A stretch of 46,900 nt of DNA from positions 1-46,900 of IMG/VR virus record IMGVR_UViG_3300025928_000014. One strand, 5' to 3'. Numbering within the stretch: position 1 is the first letter of the stretch; each line of letters starts with the position of its first letter. The stretch comes from a virus. The translations under genes were made by a program, and so were the position numbers. Positions 15,001 to 21,879 of the stretch are shown here, piece after piece. Below the pieces are notes generated by a model. That model made no database searches and had not been told where the DNA came from. It saw nothing but the letters and a program-made list of their open reading frames with translations.

Positions 15001-15109
15001 GAACGAGCCAACGATCCAAAGTGCGCGAGCGACCGCATGCCAGAGCCGCCCGCGCAGAGTCCGAAACTAAAACCACACGAAGCCTGCATGCCTCCACTGT
15101 AAAGAACGG

Positions 15110-15268
15110 TCACGCTTTCGCGCGAGCGTCGGTCGACGCCTTATCAACTTCGTCCGGCTCGACGGTCACTTCGAACGCCACGATCGCCTCGCGACGCAGC
15201 GCCGCTTCGATGACCTCGCGGACGGCTAGTTCGTCATGATCCGCGACGTAGACGACGATGCGGCTCAC
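15110..15268 (-). CDS. Small protein coupled to the upstream gene
   Basis: A 52-residue protein with GTG at 15268 overlapping the TGA of the upstream gene (GTGA). The sequence has a compact beta-alpha start (RIVVYVADHDELAVREVIEA) and an acidic then basic tail. The longer frame reaching 15736 is mostly out-of-frame Arg-rich sequence and is not accepted. Function unknown. Confidence 0.55.
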   Translation of the reverse strand: MSRIVVYVADHDELAVREVIEAALRREAIVAFEVTVEPDEVDKASTDARAKA

Positions 15269-15678
15269 GGCGTCGCCTTCGTGGCATTCTGTTGGAACGT
15301 TGCGGTGCCGCTGACAGACTCGGTGCCGAGCGGGCCGCCGAGCGGCTTCCCGACCGGAAGCGGCGCGGTCGGACCTTCCAGAACGTTCGTGGGCGCGATC
15401 TGACCCGCCGCAAGCAGTACATCGTGCGTGGCCTTGACGAGCTCTCCGATCTCGGCCTTGTGTGCTGCGTCGCCGGAATTGTTGATCGCGATCTGCCCTC
15501 CCGCGTCGAGCGCCGGTGGCACGAGCGGCGCTACGAAGTCCACGACGGCATCGTGCTTCTGCTCCCCGGTCATGCCGCTGCGGCGCCTGCCGAAGAATCC
15601 GATGAGCGCCGCGATGAGGTACGGGACCTCCTGAACTGCAAGGTTGACTCCGACTGCTGTATTTGCTCCACCTGACAT
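15265..15678 (-). CDS. Phage protein with one N-terminal hydrophobic segment
   Basis: A 137-residue protein with GAAGGAGAAG before the ATG. Residues about 18-31 (VPYLIAALIGFF) are hydrophobic and followed by RRR, a weak membrane anchor or amphipathic helix. The remainder is Ala/Gly-rich and ends in a Pro/Gly-rich tail. It lies directly downstream of the glycosidase and may belong to the same envelope-acting group. No family is recognised. Confidence 0.55.
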   Translation of the reverse strand: MSGGANTAVGVNLAVQEVPYLIAALIGFFGRRRSGMTGEQKHDAVVDFVAPLVPPALDAGGQIAINNSGDAAHKAEIGELVKATHDVLLAAGQIAPTNVLEGPTAPLPVGKPLGGPLGTESVSGTATFQQNATKATP

Positions 15679-15782
15679 TGCTCTTCTCCTTCTGCCGAGC
15701 TTTCGGCTCGGTCACTTGATTGGTCGCTTGTTCCATGGGCGGGCTCGTGAATCTCGTCTTCGGTCGGGAAGTTCGCGCTCAC
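15570..15782 (-). CDS. Possible small acidic protein overlapping its neighbour
   Basis: A 70-residue frame whose GTG at 15782 overlaps the TGA of the glycosidase gene, the coupling used throughout this operon. The first 37 residues are acidic and Ser/Glu-rich (SANFPTEDEIHEPAHGTSD). The last part overlaps the following gene out of frame by 109 bases and is Ser/Arg-rich, which weakens the case. Confidence 0.35.
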   Translation of the reverse strand: MSANFPTEDEIHEPAHGTSDQSSDRAESSAEGEEQCQVEQIQQSESTLQFRRSRTSSRRSSDSSAGAAAA

Positions 15783-17035
15783 GACCGCACCACCCTTCGC
15801 TTCCCATTCACTTCCAGCAGCAGTGCGCGCATAGCCTCCCCGTCAGCCGTCGCTTTCGTCTCACCCTGACCGAAGCCATCGACGAACCGATAACCTTCGT
15901 TACCGATGAAGAAGAGCGGCGCTGGATCGAGGTTCAGAGCGAGCAGGCCACGAAGCCAGCCCGTCATGTCAGGCGAATCGAATTCGGAGACGCCCCAAGG
16001 CAGGCGCGCCGCTTTCGCTTGGGCCGCGTACTGAGCAGCGTGTGCGTACGATGATTCTTCGACGCTTCCGTACGTGTGTACGCCGGTAACGTCGACGCGA
16101 TCGAAGATAGGCGAGAAGCGCGGAAGAGTTCCTGGATACGCCACCTCTGGACCGATGAACCTCGGCACGCGCAGCAACGGTGCTTGCTTGAGGATGTTTC
16201 GCAGGCCAGTAGTGAACGGGACTACATGCTCGGCCAATGTTCGGTCACGAATCGTGTCGCCGCCGTCACCGCCGTTCACGCCGTCGAAGGCGATGAGTGG
16301 GTTCGATAGGGCGATGTCCGGTTCATTCAGCCCGACGCCGAAGAAATCAACAGAGTCGGCATAGCGGTCGGCCAGCGCCTCGCCCATGTACTGCATGGCT
16401 TTCGGGTCGATGTGCGGCATGGCGGCGGCACTGAGGAGCCAAGGACGCGGCGCGGAGAGCTTGTCCTGCTCGACGAATCGCGGATCGCCCCAAACGTGGA
16501 CGTGGCCGTCCGGCGCCTCCGGGTTATCCCACGCAAGCGCGCTGGTTAGTTCGCGGCGGTAGTTATCGACGAAGTGCCACGCGATGCCGTAAGGCGCTAC
16601 GAGTAGTCCTTCGGCGCCGAGTAGAACGTTCACGATCCTACTCTGCGCATCAAGATCACTCGTGGAGTCTGGATTCGCGGCCAGCATCGCAGCATAGCAG
16701 GCAAGCCATCGTTCCTCCGGCACATGCCACTGCGCGAGCACCTGACAGCTCGAGCCTTCGACCGAGCACACACACGCCGCCTTGCCGCCGCTCGCCCATG
16801 CCGGCACATCGACAGGGCCGAGCAGGATGCGCCAGCCGGTCGAGAGCGCTCGTTCGATCAGCGTGTCGAGCGCGTCGAAGTTGGTTGTCGTTGCGGTCGG
16901 GAAGAGCTTCGCGAGGCTGCCCCCGGTGCGCAGGAGCGGCGGTCGCGGGCCGAGGATGTTGGCGAGCACGCGGAGTTCTTCGGTCGTGAGCTCGGAGTCG
17001 AACGGGTTGCGACAGATTCCGCCGATGATGGTCAC
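15779..17035 (-). CDS. Clan GH-A type glycoside hydrolase
   Basis: A 418-residue protein. The GTG at 17035 is preferred over the ATG at 17050 because GGAGG lies six bases upstream and the GTG overlaps the stop of the previous small gene (GTGA). The sequence reads as a TIM barrel: GLNEPDIA with Asn237-Glu238 as the acid/base pair after strand 4, GVHTYG with His320 and Tyr322 after strand 6, and GVSEFDSP with Glu351 as nucleophile after strand 7. This is the clan GH-A pattern; the exact family and sugar are not clear. No signal peptide is visible. It could be the lysin, a capsule or exopolysaccharide depolymerase, or an intracellular enzyme. It is in the early-strand block, not among the virion genes, which is unusual for a depolymerase. 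Confidence 0.7.
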   Translation of the reverse strand: MTIIGGICRNPFDSELTTEELRVLANILGPRPPLLRTGGSLAKLFPTATTTNFDALDTLIERALSTGWRILLGPVDVPAWASGGKAACVCSVEGSSCQVLAQWHVPEERWLACYAAMLAANPDSTSDLDAQSRIVNVLLGAEGLLVAPYGIAWHFVDNYRRELTSALAWDNPEAPDGHVHVWGDPRFVEQDKLSAPRPWLLSAAAMPHIDPKAMQYMGEALADRYADSVDFFGVGLNEPDIALSNPLIAFDGVNGGDGGDTIRDRTLAEHVVPFTTGLRNILKQAPLLRVPRFIGPEVAYPGTLPRFSPIFDRVDVTGVHTYGSVEESSYAHAAQYAAQAKAARLPWGVSEFDSPDMTGWLRGLLALNLDPAPLFFIGNEGYRFVDGFGQGETKATADGEAMRALLLEVNGKRRVVRS

Positions 17036-17139
17036 CTGACCTCCGTGCATTCCGTTCTCTTCTCGCGCATTAGCGCCCGCAGTACCTCGGCCGCGAGGTC
17101 CTCAATAACATCAACCGGAATCGTAGCGGTTGCAATCAC
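17032..17139 (-). CDS. 35-residue protein bridging two coupled genes
   Basis: A short gene with GTG at 17139 overlapping the TGA of the membrane protein upstream, and a TGA overlapping the GTG of the glycosidase downstream. GGAGG lies seven bases before the start. The peptide begins with a hydrophobic IATATIPVDVIEDLAAEVL stretch and ends charged. The perfect coupling on both sides supports a real gene; function unknown. Confidence 0.6.
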   Translation of the reverse strand: MIATATIPVDVIEDLAAEVLRALMREKRTECTEVR

Positions 17140-17906
17140 TGCGTACCTCCAATGCTCGGCCGCTTCCGAATCGTCGGCGACAGGTTCGGCAGCCGCAGAT
17201 CATCACCCGTAAACGAGAGATCCATCGGCCATGGCTCCAGCATTAGCCTGCCCGTCGCCTTGCTGCGCACAGAGATGAGCATGCGGCGTCTCTGGCCGAC
17301 CGCCATAAACGCCTCCGCCGCGTTGGATGTGTACTGCGGCACTTCGACGACCAGCGGGAACGTCGCGCAGTTACAGACGTAGCGGCGCTGCTCAGGACGA
17401 AACACGCGCAGACACGACGCGGGGCATTCACCGGTTTCGTCGAACGCGTTGTTCCATCGACCGGTTCCACAACTCGCGTTGACGAAGGGATTATTCATGT
17501 CTCGAAGGAACGGAACATCGACTTCGGTGGAGACGCTGTCTCCGGGACCGAGGGCCGAGCTTGCGAAGCGTTCATTGTCGCCGTAGACGCTTGTCTCGCC
17601 GTCTGGCTTCTGCCACACGGCAGTAACGCGCAGCGGTTCGGCCCATGCTGAGCGATCAATAGGAACCGTAAATGACTCGATGGCGGAGGGCGGCGGGATC
17701 GGCACGGATGGGCGTCGGCGGGACGGTTGCGAGGCTTCCGGACACGTCCCCCGTGCAGTCACTCCCCACAACATCAGCAACACGAAGACAAGCGCCGCAA
17801 CGAGAAACGGGTTGACGGGCGGTATCGGATCGCGGCGAAGGGGCTCGTCGGGGCGGATGTTCATGCAGCACACTCTCTCGTTGCTATGTAGAATCTCATC
17901 CGCCAC
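17136..17906 (-). CDS. Membrane-anchored protein with large Cys-containing outer domain
   Basis: A 256-residue protein with GGAGG six bases before the ATG at 17906; an internal ATG at 17864 is an alternative. Residues about 33-49 (PFLVAALVFVLLMLWGV) form one membrane segment following an Arg-rich N-terminus, so the C-terminal 200 residues are probably periplasmic or external. That domain is beta-rich with several Cys residues (CGTGRW, GECPASCL, CNC) that could form disulfides. It is coupled to the glycosidase through the 35-residue gene, suggesting a joint envelope role. No family is recognised. Confidence 0.6.
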   Translation of the reverse strand: MADEILHSNERVCCMNIRPDEPLRRDPIPPVNPFLVAALVFVLLMLWGVTARGTCPEASQPSRRRPSVPIPPPSAIESFTVPIDRSAWAEPLRVTAVWQKPDGETSVYGDNERFASSALGPGDSVSTEVDVPFLRDMNNPFVNASCGTGRWNNAFDETGECPASCLRVFRPEQRRYVCNCATFPLVVEVPQYTSNAAEAFMAVGQRRRMLISVRSKATGRLMLEPWPMDLSFTGDDLRLPNLSPTIRKRPSIGGTQ

Positions 17907-18117
17907 CTCCGCCGAGCAGGCACCGTCTCCCGACGCGACCCGCCCCTTTCGCTGCGCCGTTTCGCACTACACCGAAGTTCGCTTGCTTCCATCGTCAGAG
18001 CCAGATCAATGTTGAAGGTGTTCGGTTACACCTGCTGAGTGCCATTACCGCCGAAACGACGACTACGCCCGGCGACGCGCCGGAAGCGCTGAATTACGCA
18101 AAGAACATTAAAAGAGG
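17907..18117. other. Intergenic stretch with GC-rich hairpin
   Basis: No convincing gene occurs in these 211 bases; a 43-residue Arg-rich frame on the minus strand is weak. CCGGCG at 18069-18074 and CGCCGG at 18078-18083 form a perfect 6-bp stem with a three-base loop, and GGTGT/ACACC pairs around TCGGTT near 18016-18031. There is no T tract on either strand, so a classical terminator is not supported. It may act as an mRNA processing or pausing element. Confidence 0.4.
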
Positions 18118-18471
18118 TCACGGATAGCACTCTGCGCCGCCAGACTTCTCGGCGACCTTCCGCAACTCATCAGGAGTGACGCACATGACCGCGATCTCGT
18201 TTGGCACCTTGCGCCAGCCGTATCGCCATCCGAGCCATTGCCGATGCTCGCCGGGATCGTAGGTGGCGCCCTTGCAGTTCTCTCGCACGATGACCGTGAA
18301 CGGGATGGAGCGGCGCAACTCTTCGGCGTTGCGGCGGTCCTGTTCGCGACGCTCGATCGTTGAGGGATCAACACGCGGGCGCGTATCGGTGTACGGAATC
18401 AAGTTCATGCAGGAAGAGAGCAGAAACGGCAGAGTAAAGAAGATGAACTTACGCATTCCGGCGCTCATCAT
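18118..18471 (-). CDS. Putative lipoprotein
   Basis: A 117-residue protein whose ATG at 18471 overlaps the stop of the upstream membrane gene (ATGA) after a GGAG site. It has a basic start (MRKF), a hydrophobic stretch and the lipobox LSSC, placing the lipidated Cys at residue 21. The mature part is polar, with a charged helix and three further Cys residues. Together with the 44-residue single-TM protein just upstream it could form part of an envelope-disruption pair, such as an outer-membrane spanin, though the mature domain is larger and more folded than usual. The signal peptide is clear; the role is inferred. Confidence 0.65.
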   Translation of the reverse strand: MMSAGMRKFIFFTLPFLLSSCMNLIPYTDTRPRVDPSTIERREQDRRNAEELRRSIPFTVIVRENCKGATYDPGEHRQWLGWRYGWRKVPNEIAVMCVTPDELRKVAEKSGGAECYP

Positions 18472-18602
18472 CGCTCCGTTCTCCACCAGTCGCCGCGCCA
18501 CTCGCTGAAGAGGACGCGCAGCATCACCGCGGCAGCCGATAGCAGCGCTGCCGTTAGCGACAATTGCATGATGACGTCAAGCCAGTCTTTCGTGAATACC
18601 AT
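18468..18602 (-). CDS. 44-residue single-TM protein
   Basis: A short gene with AAGGAG eight bases before the ATG at 18602. One membrane segment at about residues 9-30 (VIMQLSLTAALLSAAAVMLR) is followed by a Trp/Arg-rich tail (EWRGDWWRTER). Its stop overlaps the lipoprotein start. A holin-like or inner-membrane accessory role is plausible from size and pairing. Confidence 0.6.
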   Translation of the reverse strand: MVFTKDWLDVIMQLSLTAALLSAAAVMLRVLFSEWRGDWWRTER

Positions 18603-19131
18603 TTGCGACTCCTTTCGGATCAATGCCGACTTCCGCGCAAGCATCTTTCCAGCGCTCCCATCGACCCTCATGCGACTCGCGAACGAACGATGCCGCCCAC
18701 ATCTCAAATCGCGCCCTCGCGCCGCTGTTCGTATCCGGATCTCCCTCGGCGTTGATAAACGCAGCAACCGAAACGGCGCGTTCCCGAATCATCTCCTCGC
18801 GAGACAGTTCTTTCGTCGCCGTCTTCGTCGGGACGAGCGTCGCTTCCCAATCGCGCCAGTTGTGCATGAACGTCTTGAGGTTCATCGGCTGGCGCCATTT
18901 CTGATCGTCACGAGCGAGGAAGGCGATGTATAGCCGCTTCGTTGTCTGAATGCGCTTTGGCGCTTCTACACCAAGCTCTAAACGATCAGCAGTGTAATAC
19001 TTCAGCGCCTGTTCGCGTCCGATCTGATTCGGATAGCCCGCACGCACCTCGTCGAATTCGGCCTCATAATCGAGCGGCGGCGTTGCGAAGAGGGCATCCA
19101 TGGCGGCTTTCGGGAGTTTAGCGCGGCGCAT
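18577..19131 (-). CDS. Replication-organiser C-terminal-domain-like protein
   Basis: A 184-residue protein from the ATG at 19131; the frame extends upstream only as Arg/Ser-rich shadow of the Ro60 gene, with which it overlaps by 14 bases. The segment FDEVRAGYPNQIGREQALKY followed by a LKTFMHNWRDWE motif matches the domain found at the C-terminus of many phage replication initiator or helicase-loader proteins. Here it occurs without an obvious initiator domain. It may recruit the host helicase. The family call rests on these two motifs. Confidence 0.5.
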   Translation of the reverse strand: MRRAKLPKAAMDALFATPPLDYEAEFDEVRAGYPNQIGREQALKYYTADRLELGVEAPKRIQTTKRLYIAFLARDDQKWRQPMNLKTFMHNWRDWEATLVPTKTATKELSREEMIRERAVSVAAFINAEGDPDTNSGARARFEMWAASFVRESHEGRWERWKDACAEVGIDPKGVANGIHERLA

Positions 19132-20500
19132 CGGTCGATTCCAGCACGCGAATGTAGTCGATGACGGCTTCGGACCAGCCGTCGATGTGGTGCCACTTCC
19201 GCTTGTAGCCGGCGCCGTTCTGATAGGCCGCCACGTTGATAACGTACGCGCGCGCTGCGATTGGGGCCGGTAGCGCGTCGTGCGACTGCTCATCCGTGAT
19301 AACAATCAGTCGGTCGTGCGGCGACCGGTTCGCGTAGGTTACGGCACGACCGGTGTACGTTGAACTGTGCGACTGACTCCGATTGATGGCGTCGCGCAGC
19401 GCAAATCCGTGTCGCCTCGGGATGTCTACGTTGCGCTCCGAAAACGAGACGACTTGAACGGATTCGCACACTTCGCGGAGAAGGATAGCCAGACCGCACG
19501 CAGCATCCATGCGCTGTAAATCGCTCTTCGCGGAGATCGGAGAATCCATCGATCCCGAGACGTCCACGAGCAACACCGTGCGCCCGCTCAACTTCTCCGC
19601 GTCTCCAAGGCACTTCAGCATCGCCGGTTCGATTGCATCTTCCAGCCTCGGAGCGTACCGCGCTGCGGCGATGAAGCGGAACGGCAGAACACGCTCTGTC
19701 TTCATCGTCGCGAGTCCAGCGCGAATTGCCACCTCATCAACACCCGCCTGTTGCATATTGCGAAGGTTGCGCAGGAGTGCAAGCGCGCCTAGCTTGCCTT
19801 CCATAAGCAGCCGCGTCCACTCGGCCTTCTTTTGATCGGCGGGAGCGGCAGAGATCGCGACCTCCCACGTATCCGGCGTTTCGAGAGTGCGATTGACGAC
19901 GGCGGCGAACAACTCGGACCCGTCTGGCGCAGGCGCCCCGGCCTTCCGCGCCATCTTCGTGTAGCCGCGAACTGCCTTTGCCGGTCGGGCGTGCGATAGA
20001 AACAACACGTCACGCAGCTTCACGGCCTCGTCACGGTCGTACTTCGCGAGTTGGTACGCGTCGAATTTTAAGAATGCCGCCGCAAGCCCCTTCTTCACCT
20101 GGGCAGAGAGCGGTTGCTTACCATCCCTCCAGTAGATCGCGAGGAACTCGGTCAGCTCGTCGGCGCGCTGAATGACGCGAGCGAGCGTCTTCGATACGAG
20201 GCCGGGCGCCACATCCTTGCGTCGCGCCAATTCGCGCACCAGGAAGAGCGGCACGTGACGGAGCTTCTGTTTCTCTCGCGCGTCGACGGCGATCTCTGCG
20301 ACGACCTCGGCGGGCACCTTGGAGACTGATTCGGCGATGATCTCGGCCTGCGACACGCCATCGATGTAGAACTGATTCTCCCACAGCATGCAGGCCATCA
20401 CGACGCGCCGGAGCTGGAGTTCCGCGTTGATGCGCACGGCGGGCGCGCCTTCGTGAGTCGTGATCTTCGGAGCGGGAATCTTGACGTTGAGTTTCGCCAC
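19118..20500 (-). CDS. rsr: Ro60-like TROVE/vWA protein (Rsr)
   Basis: A 460-residue protein, close to the length of bacterial Rsr proteins. GTG start with GGAGG five bases upstream. The N-terminal 290 residues form a helical-repeat TROVE domain (RRVVMACMLWENQFYIDG, LFLVRELARRKD, RLLMEGKLGALALLRNLRNM, LPFRFIAAARYAP). The C-terminal von Willebrand A domain has an intact metal site: DVSGS at 313-317, TYTG near 381-384 and ITDEQ with Asp403. Ro60 forms a ring that binds misfolded RNA and Y RNA; in Deinococcus its Y RNA tethers it to PNPase. The Y-RNA-like array immediately upstream on the same strand supports this identity. It lies among replication and recombination genes of the early operon. 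Confidence 0.92.
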   Translation of the reverse strand: MAKLNVKIPAPKITTHEGAPAVRINAELQLRRVVMACMLWENQFYIDGVSQAEIIAESVSKVPAEVVAEIAVDAREKQKLRHVPLFLVRELARRKDVAPGLVSKTLARVIQRADELTEFLAIYWRDGKQPLSAQVKKGLAAAFLKFDAYQLAKYDRDEAVKLRDVLFLSHARPAKAVRGYTKMARKAGAPAPDGSELFAAVVNRTLETPDTWEVAISAAPADQKKAEWTRLLMEGKLGALALLRNLRNMQQAGVDEVAIRAGLATMKTERVLPFRFIAAARYAPRLEDAIEPAMLKCLGDAEKLSGRTVLLVDVSGSMDSPISAKSDLQRMDAACGLAILLREVCESVQVVSFSERNVDIPRRHGFALRDAINRSQSHSSTYTGRAVTYANRSPHDRLIVITDEQSHDALPAPIAARAYVINVAAYQNGAGYKRKWHHIDGWSEAVIDYIRVLESTDAPR

Positions 20501-20514
20501 GCTACCTCCAAAAG

Positions 20515-20565
20515 TAAGCCGAGGAACAAGCGGATGCGGAGCTTTTTGCAGAAGTAACCGCGGCC
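20515..20565 (-). ncRNA. Third Y-RNA-like element, degenerate
   Basis: The 10-base core CGGTTACTTC, shared with the two elements upstream, occurs here (20551-20560 as its complement). GCGG at 20558-20561 can pair with CCGC at 20530-20533 or 20536-20539, closing a short hairpin that contains TGC/GCA. CGCTTGTTCC at 20523-20532 is repeated at 20731-20740 after unit 1. It lies within the leader of the Ro60 gene. It may be a truncated Y RNA or an autoregulatory Ro60-binding site. Confidence 0.4.
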
Positions 20566-20594
20566 TTCACCATCGGCAGTTAGTGTCTACTGAC

Positions 20595-20710
20595 ACACGC
20601 GGTGATTTGTTCTTTTGCTCTACCAGCCTGAGCTAACGCCACACGAGGCGACGTGACGGATTCGAACCGCCGACCCTAAAGATTAGGAAGTAACCGCCTG
20701 CTACGCCACG
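20595..20710 (-). ncRNA. yrlA: YrlA-like Y RNA with circularly permuted tRNA domain
   Basis: Reading the minus strand, all tRNA parts occur in permuted order with exact sizes. They are: anticodon-stem 3' strand TCTTT (20682-20678), variable loop AGGGTC, T arm GGCGG-TTCGAAT-CCGTC (20671-20655), acceptor strand ACGTCGC (20654-20648), closing loop CTCGT, acceptor strand GTGGCGT (20642-20636; 7 pairs, two of them G-T), TA as bases 8-9, D arm GCTC-AGGCTGGTA-GAGC (20633-20617), A26, and AAAGA (20615-20611) pairing with TCTTT. Below it GCGGT (20697-20693) pairs with ACCGC (20603-20599) to form the probable Ro-binding stem. There is no free CCA end. This matches the known YrlA tRNA mimic. Confidence 0.85.
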
Positions 20711-20734
20711 CAGATGATTCGAAAGTCAGGGGAA

Positions 20735-20825
20735 CAAGCGAAGCCGGTAACAGTCGTGCGCTGCCGCCCGAAGACGACCCGCTTCCGTCTTCCAAAAAGA
20801 AGTAACCGACCCCTACGCCACCCGA
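20735..20825 (-). ncRNA. Y-RNA-like element with hairpin effector domain
   Basis: A 23-base stretch (complement of 20799-20821) matches the 5' part of the YrlA-like element (20687-20709) at 20 of 23 positions, including CGGTTACTTC. GTCGGT (20810-20805) pairs with ACCGGC (20748-20743), with a mismatch then further pairs, like the second element's stem. Inside, GAAGACG/CGTCTTC (20770-20792) forms a perfect 7-bp hairpin with a nine-base loop. A TTTCGAATC T-loop-like word occurs after it, near 20717-20725. It appears to be a Y RNA with a simple hairpin instead of a tRNA domain. Boundaries are approximate. Confidence 0.6.
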
Positions 20826-20847
20826 CGCTAATTTTCAAAAGATCAGA

Positions 20848-21018
20848 CTACGAAAACAGCCACGCGAGCAACTTCACGAATGCCTTGGCGTCGCACGCGT
20901 TCGTACCGCTCTCCATCCGGCAGAGCGTGGATGCCGAGATGCCGATCTCCTTCGCGAGCGCACGTTGGTCTACCTCGCGCTTGAATCGGTACGCTTTGAG
21001 TGCTTCGCCAATTCGCAT
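20848..21018 (-). CDS. Small XRE-family HTH regulator (Cro/CI-like)
   Basis: A 56-residue protein made almost entirely of one lambda-repressor-type helix-turn-helix: IGEALKAYRFKREV, then LAKEIGISASTLCRMESG with the recognition helix at about 30-38. It lacks any dimerisation or cleavage domain, like Cro proteins. It lies just upstream of the Y RNA array and Ro60 gene, so it might control that part of the operon, or act with the second HTH gene at 28381 as a switch. No strong ribosome site is visible upstream of the ATG. Confidence 0.75.
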   Translation of the reverse strand: MRIGEALKAYRFKREVDQRALAKEIGISASTLCRMESGTNACDAKAFVKLLAWLFS

Positions 21019-21102
21019 GCGCGTTCAGTTTAGGTCCGCGATTCCTGAAAAGCAATAGGCCAAACGAAGAAATACCTAACGGGGAAGTTACCAGATAAGG
21101 AA

Positions 21103-21822
21103 TCAGCCCGTCTTTGCGAGCATGTGCCGCACGTAACCCTCGGCGTCTTCGGGAGTCCACCCGTCCGCGTTGCGTCGTTTCACGATGGCGCCGAGGTAGG
21201 CAGTAGTAGGATGTCCGCGCAGGTTGCCTTGTTCCTCGCAAACTAGGGCGAGAAACCACCAGAGCCCGCGAACGGTAAGCCACGGTTTCAGCTCCCGCTT
21301 CGTGAGTTGAAGATCTGGCGCGAGCTTTCCGAGCGCGTCCCAAGCCTGCCTCCATTCGTCCGGCGACAACGTAGTTTTTGAAGGTGACGGTGTAGGTGGT
21401 GGTGACGGTGTAGGTGGTAGGACAGGCGGGACGGAAACGGACGGTGTCCGGTTTTGGTCGTACCTGTCCGCGCGTTTCCTTGCAGCCTCCCTAGCCTTGG
21501 TTATGAGCTGTTGCTGCCCCTCGTAGCTCACCATGCGGTATTCGTTGGGCACGCCAGTAGGCACCAGGCGGCGCCCGTCCTCGTCTTGGCAGGCTGAGAA
21601 CGGGTCAGGCGACAGGAAGACCCTCAACGCGTCCTGGGCCTCCTCAATCGTGCAGGCGGCCATACGGGAGAGCTGGAAGGCGGTCAGGCCCGGAATGATG
21701 CCGTCGCGGAACTGACCTTCGATGATGAGCGCGAGCCAAGCCCATCGAACGTGCGCGGGGTGAGCGAGGATTGAGCTTTGAGAAACGAGGGTAGGATTAA
21801 TTACGGCATAGCTCAGTTTCAC
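21103..21822 (-). CDS. Phage replication protein (winged-helix N-terminus, Pro-rich linker)
   Basis: A 239-residue protein with a GTG start. The N-terminal part (MKLSYAVINPTLVSQSS, W near 27-29, GIIPGLTAFQLSRMA) resembles the winged-helix domain of phage replisome organisers. An Arg/Lys-rich segment and a proline-rich linker (about 130-148) follow, then a helical C-terminal domain typical of helicase-loader contacts. DNA binding at the phage origin with recruitment of the host replicative helicase is the likely role. No initiator repeats are evident nearby. Confidence 0.6.
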   Translation of the reverse strand: MKLSYAVINPTLVSQSSILAHPAHVRWAWLALIIEGQFRDGIIPGLTAFQLSRMAACTIEEAQDALRVFLSPDPFSACQDEDGRRLVPTGVPNEYRMVSYEGQQQLITKAREAARKRADRYDQNRTPSVSVPPVLPPTPSPPPTPSPSKTTLSPDEWRQAWDALGKLAPDLQLTKRELKPWLTVRGLWWFLALVCEEQGNLRGHPTTAYLGAIVKRRNADGWTPEDAEGYVRHMLAKTG

Positions 21823-21879
21823 GTCCGGTTAATTCCTCTCGCGTCCGATTGTATCCGCAAGAGTCCGTAGGGTCAACCC

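Noticed and set aside
14045-15070. 341-residue rightward frame
   Set aside because: It lies opposite several leftward genes with good ribosome sites, and its C-terminal half is Ser/Arg-rich low-complexity sequence.
17862-17993. 43-residue Arg-rich leftward frame before the membrane protein
   Set aside because: It ends with an ATGA overlap at an internal Met of the next gene, but has no ribosome site and a composition typical of shadows; a weak candidate only.
18069-18083. Rho-independent terminator
   Set aside because: The hairpin is strong, but neither strand has a following T tract.
20599-20697. Ordinary tRNA gene
   Set aside because: D and T arms are present, but the T arm comes first, the acceptor is closed by a loop and no free 3' end exists. 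Read in linear order from 20709 the 7-bp acceptor can form, but the D arm is missing and the anticodon loop is not canonical.
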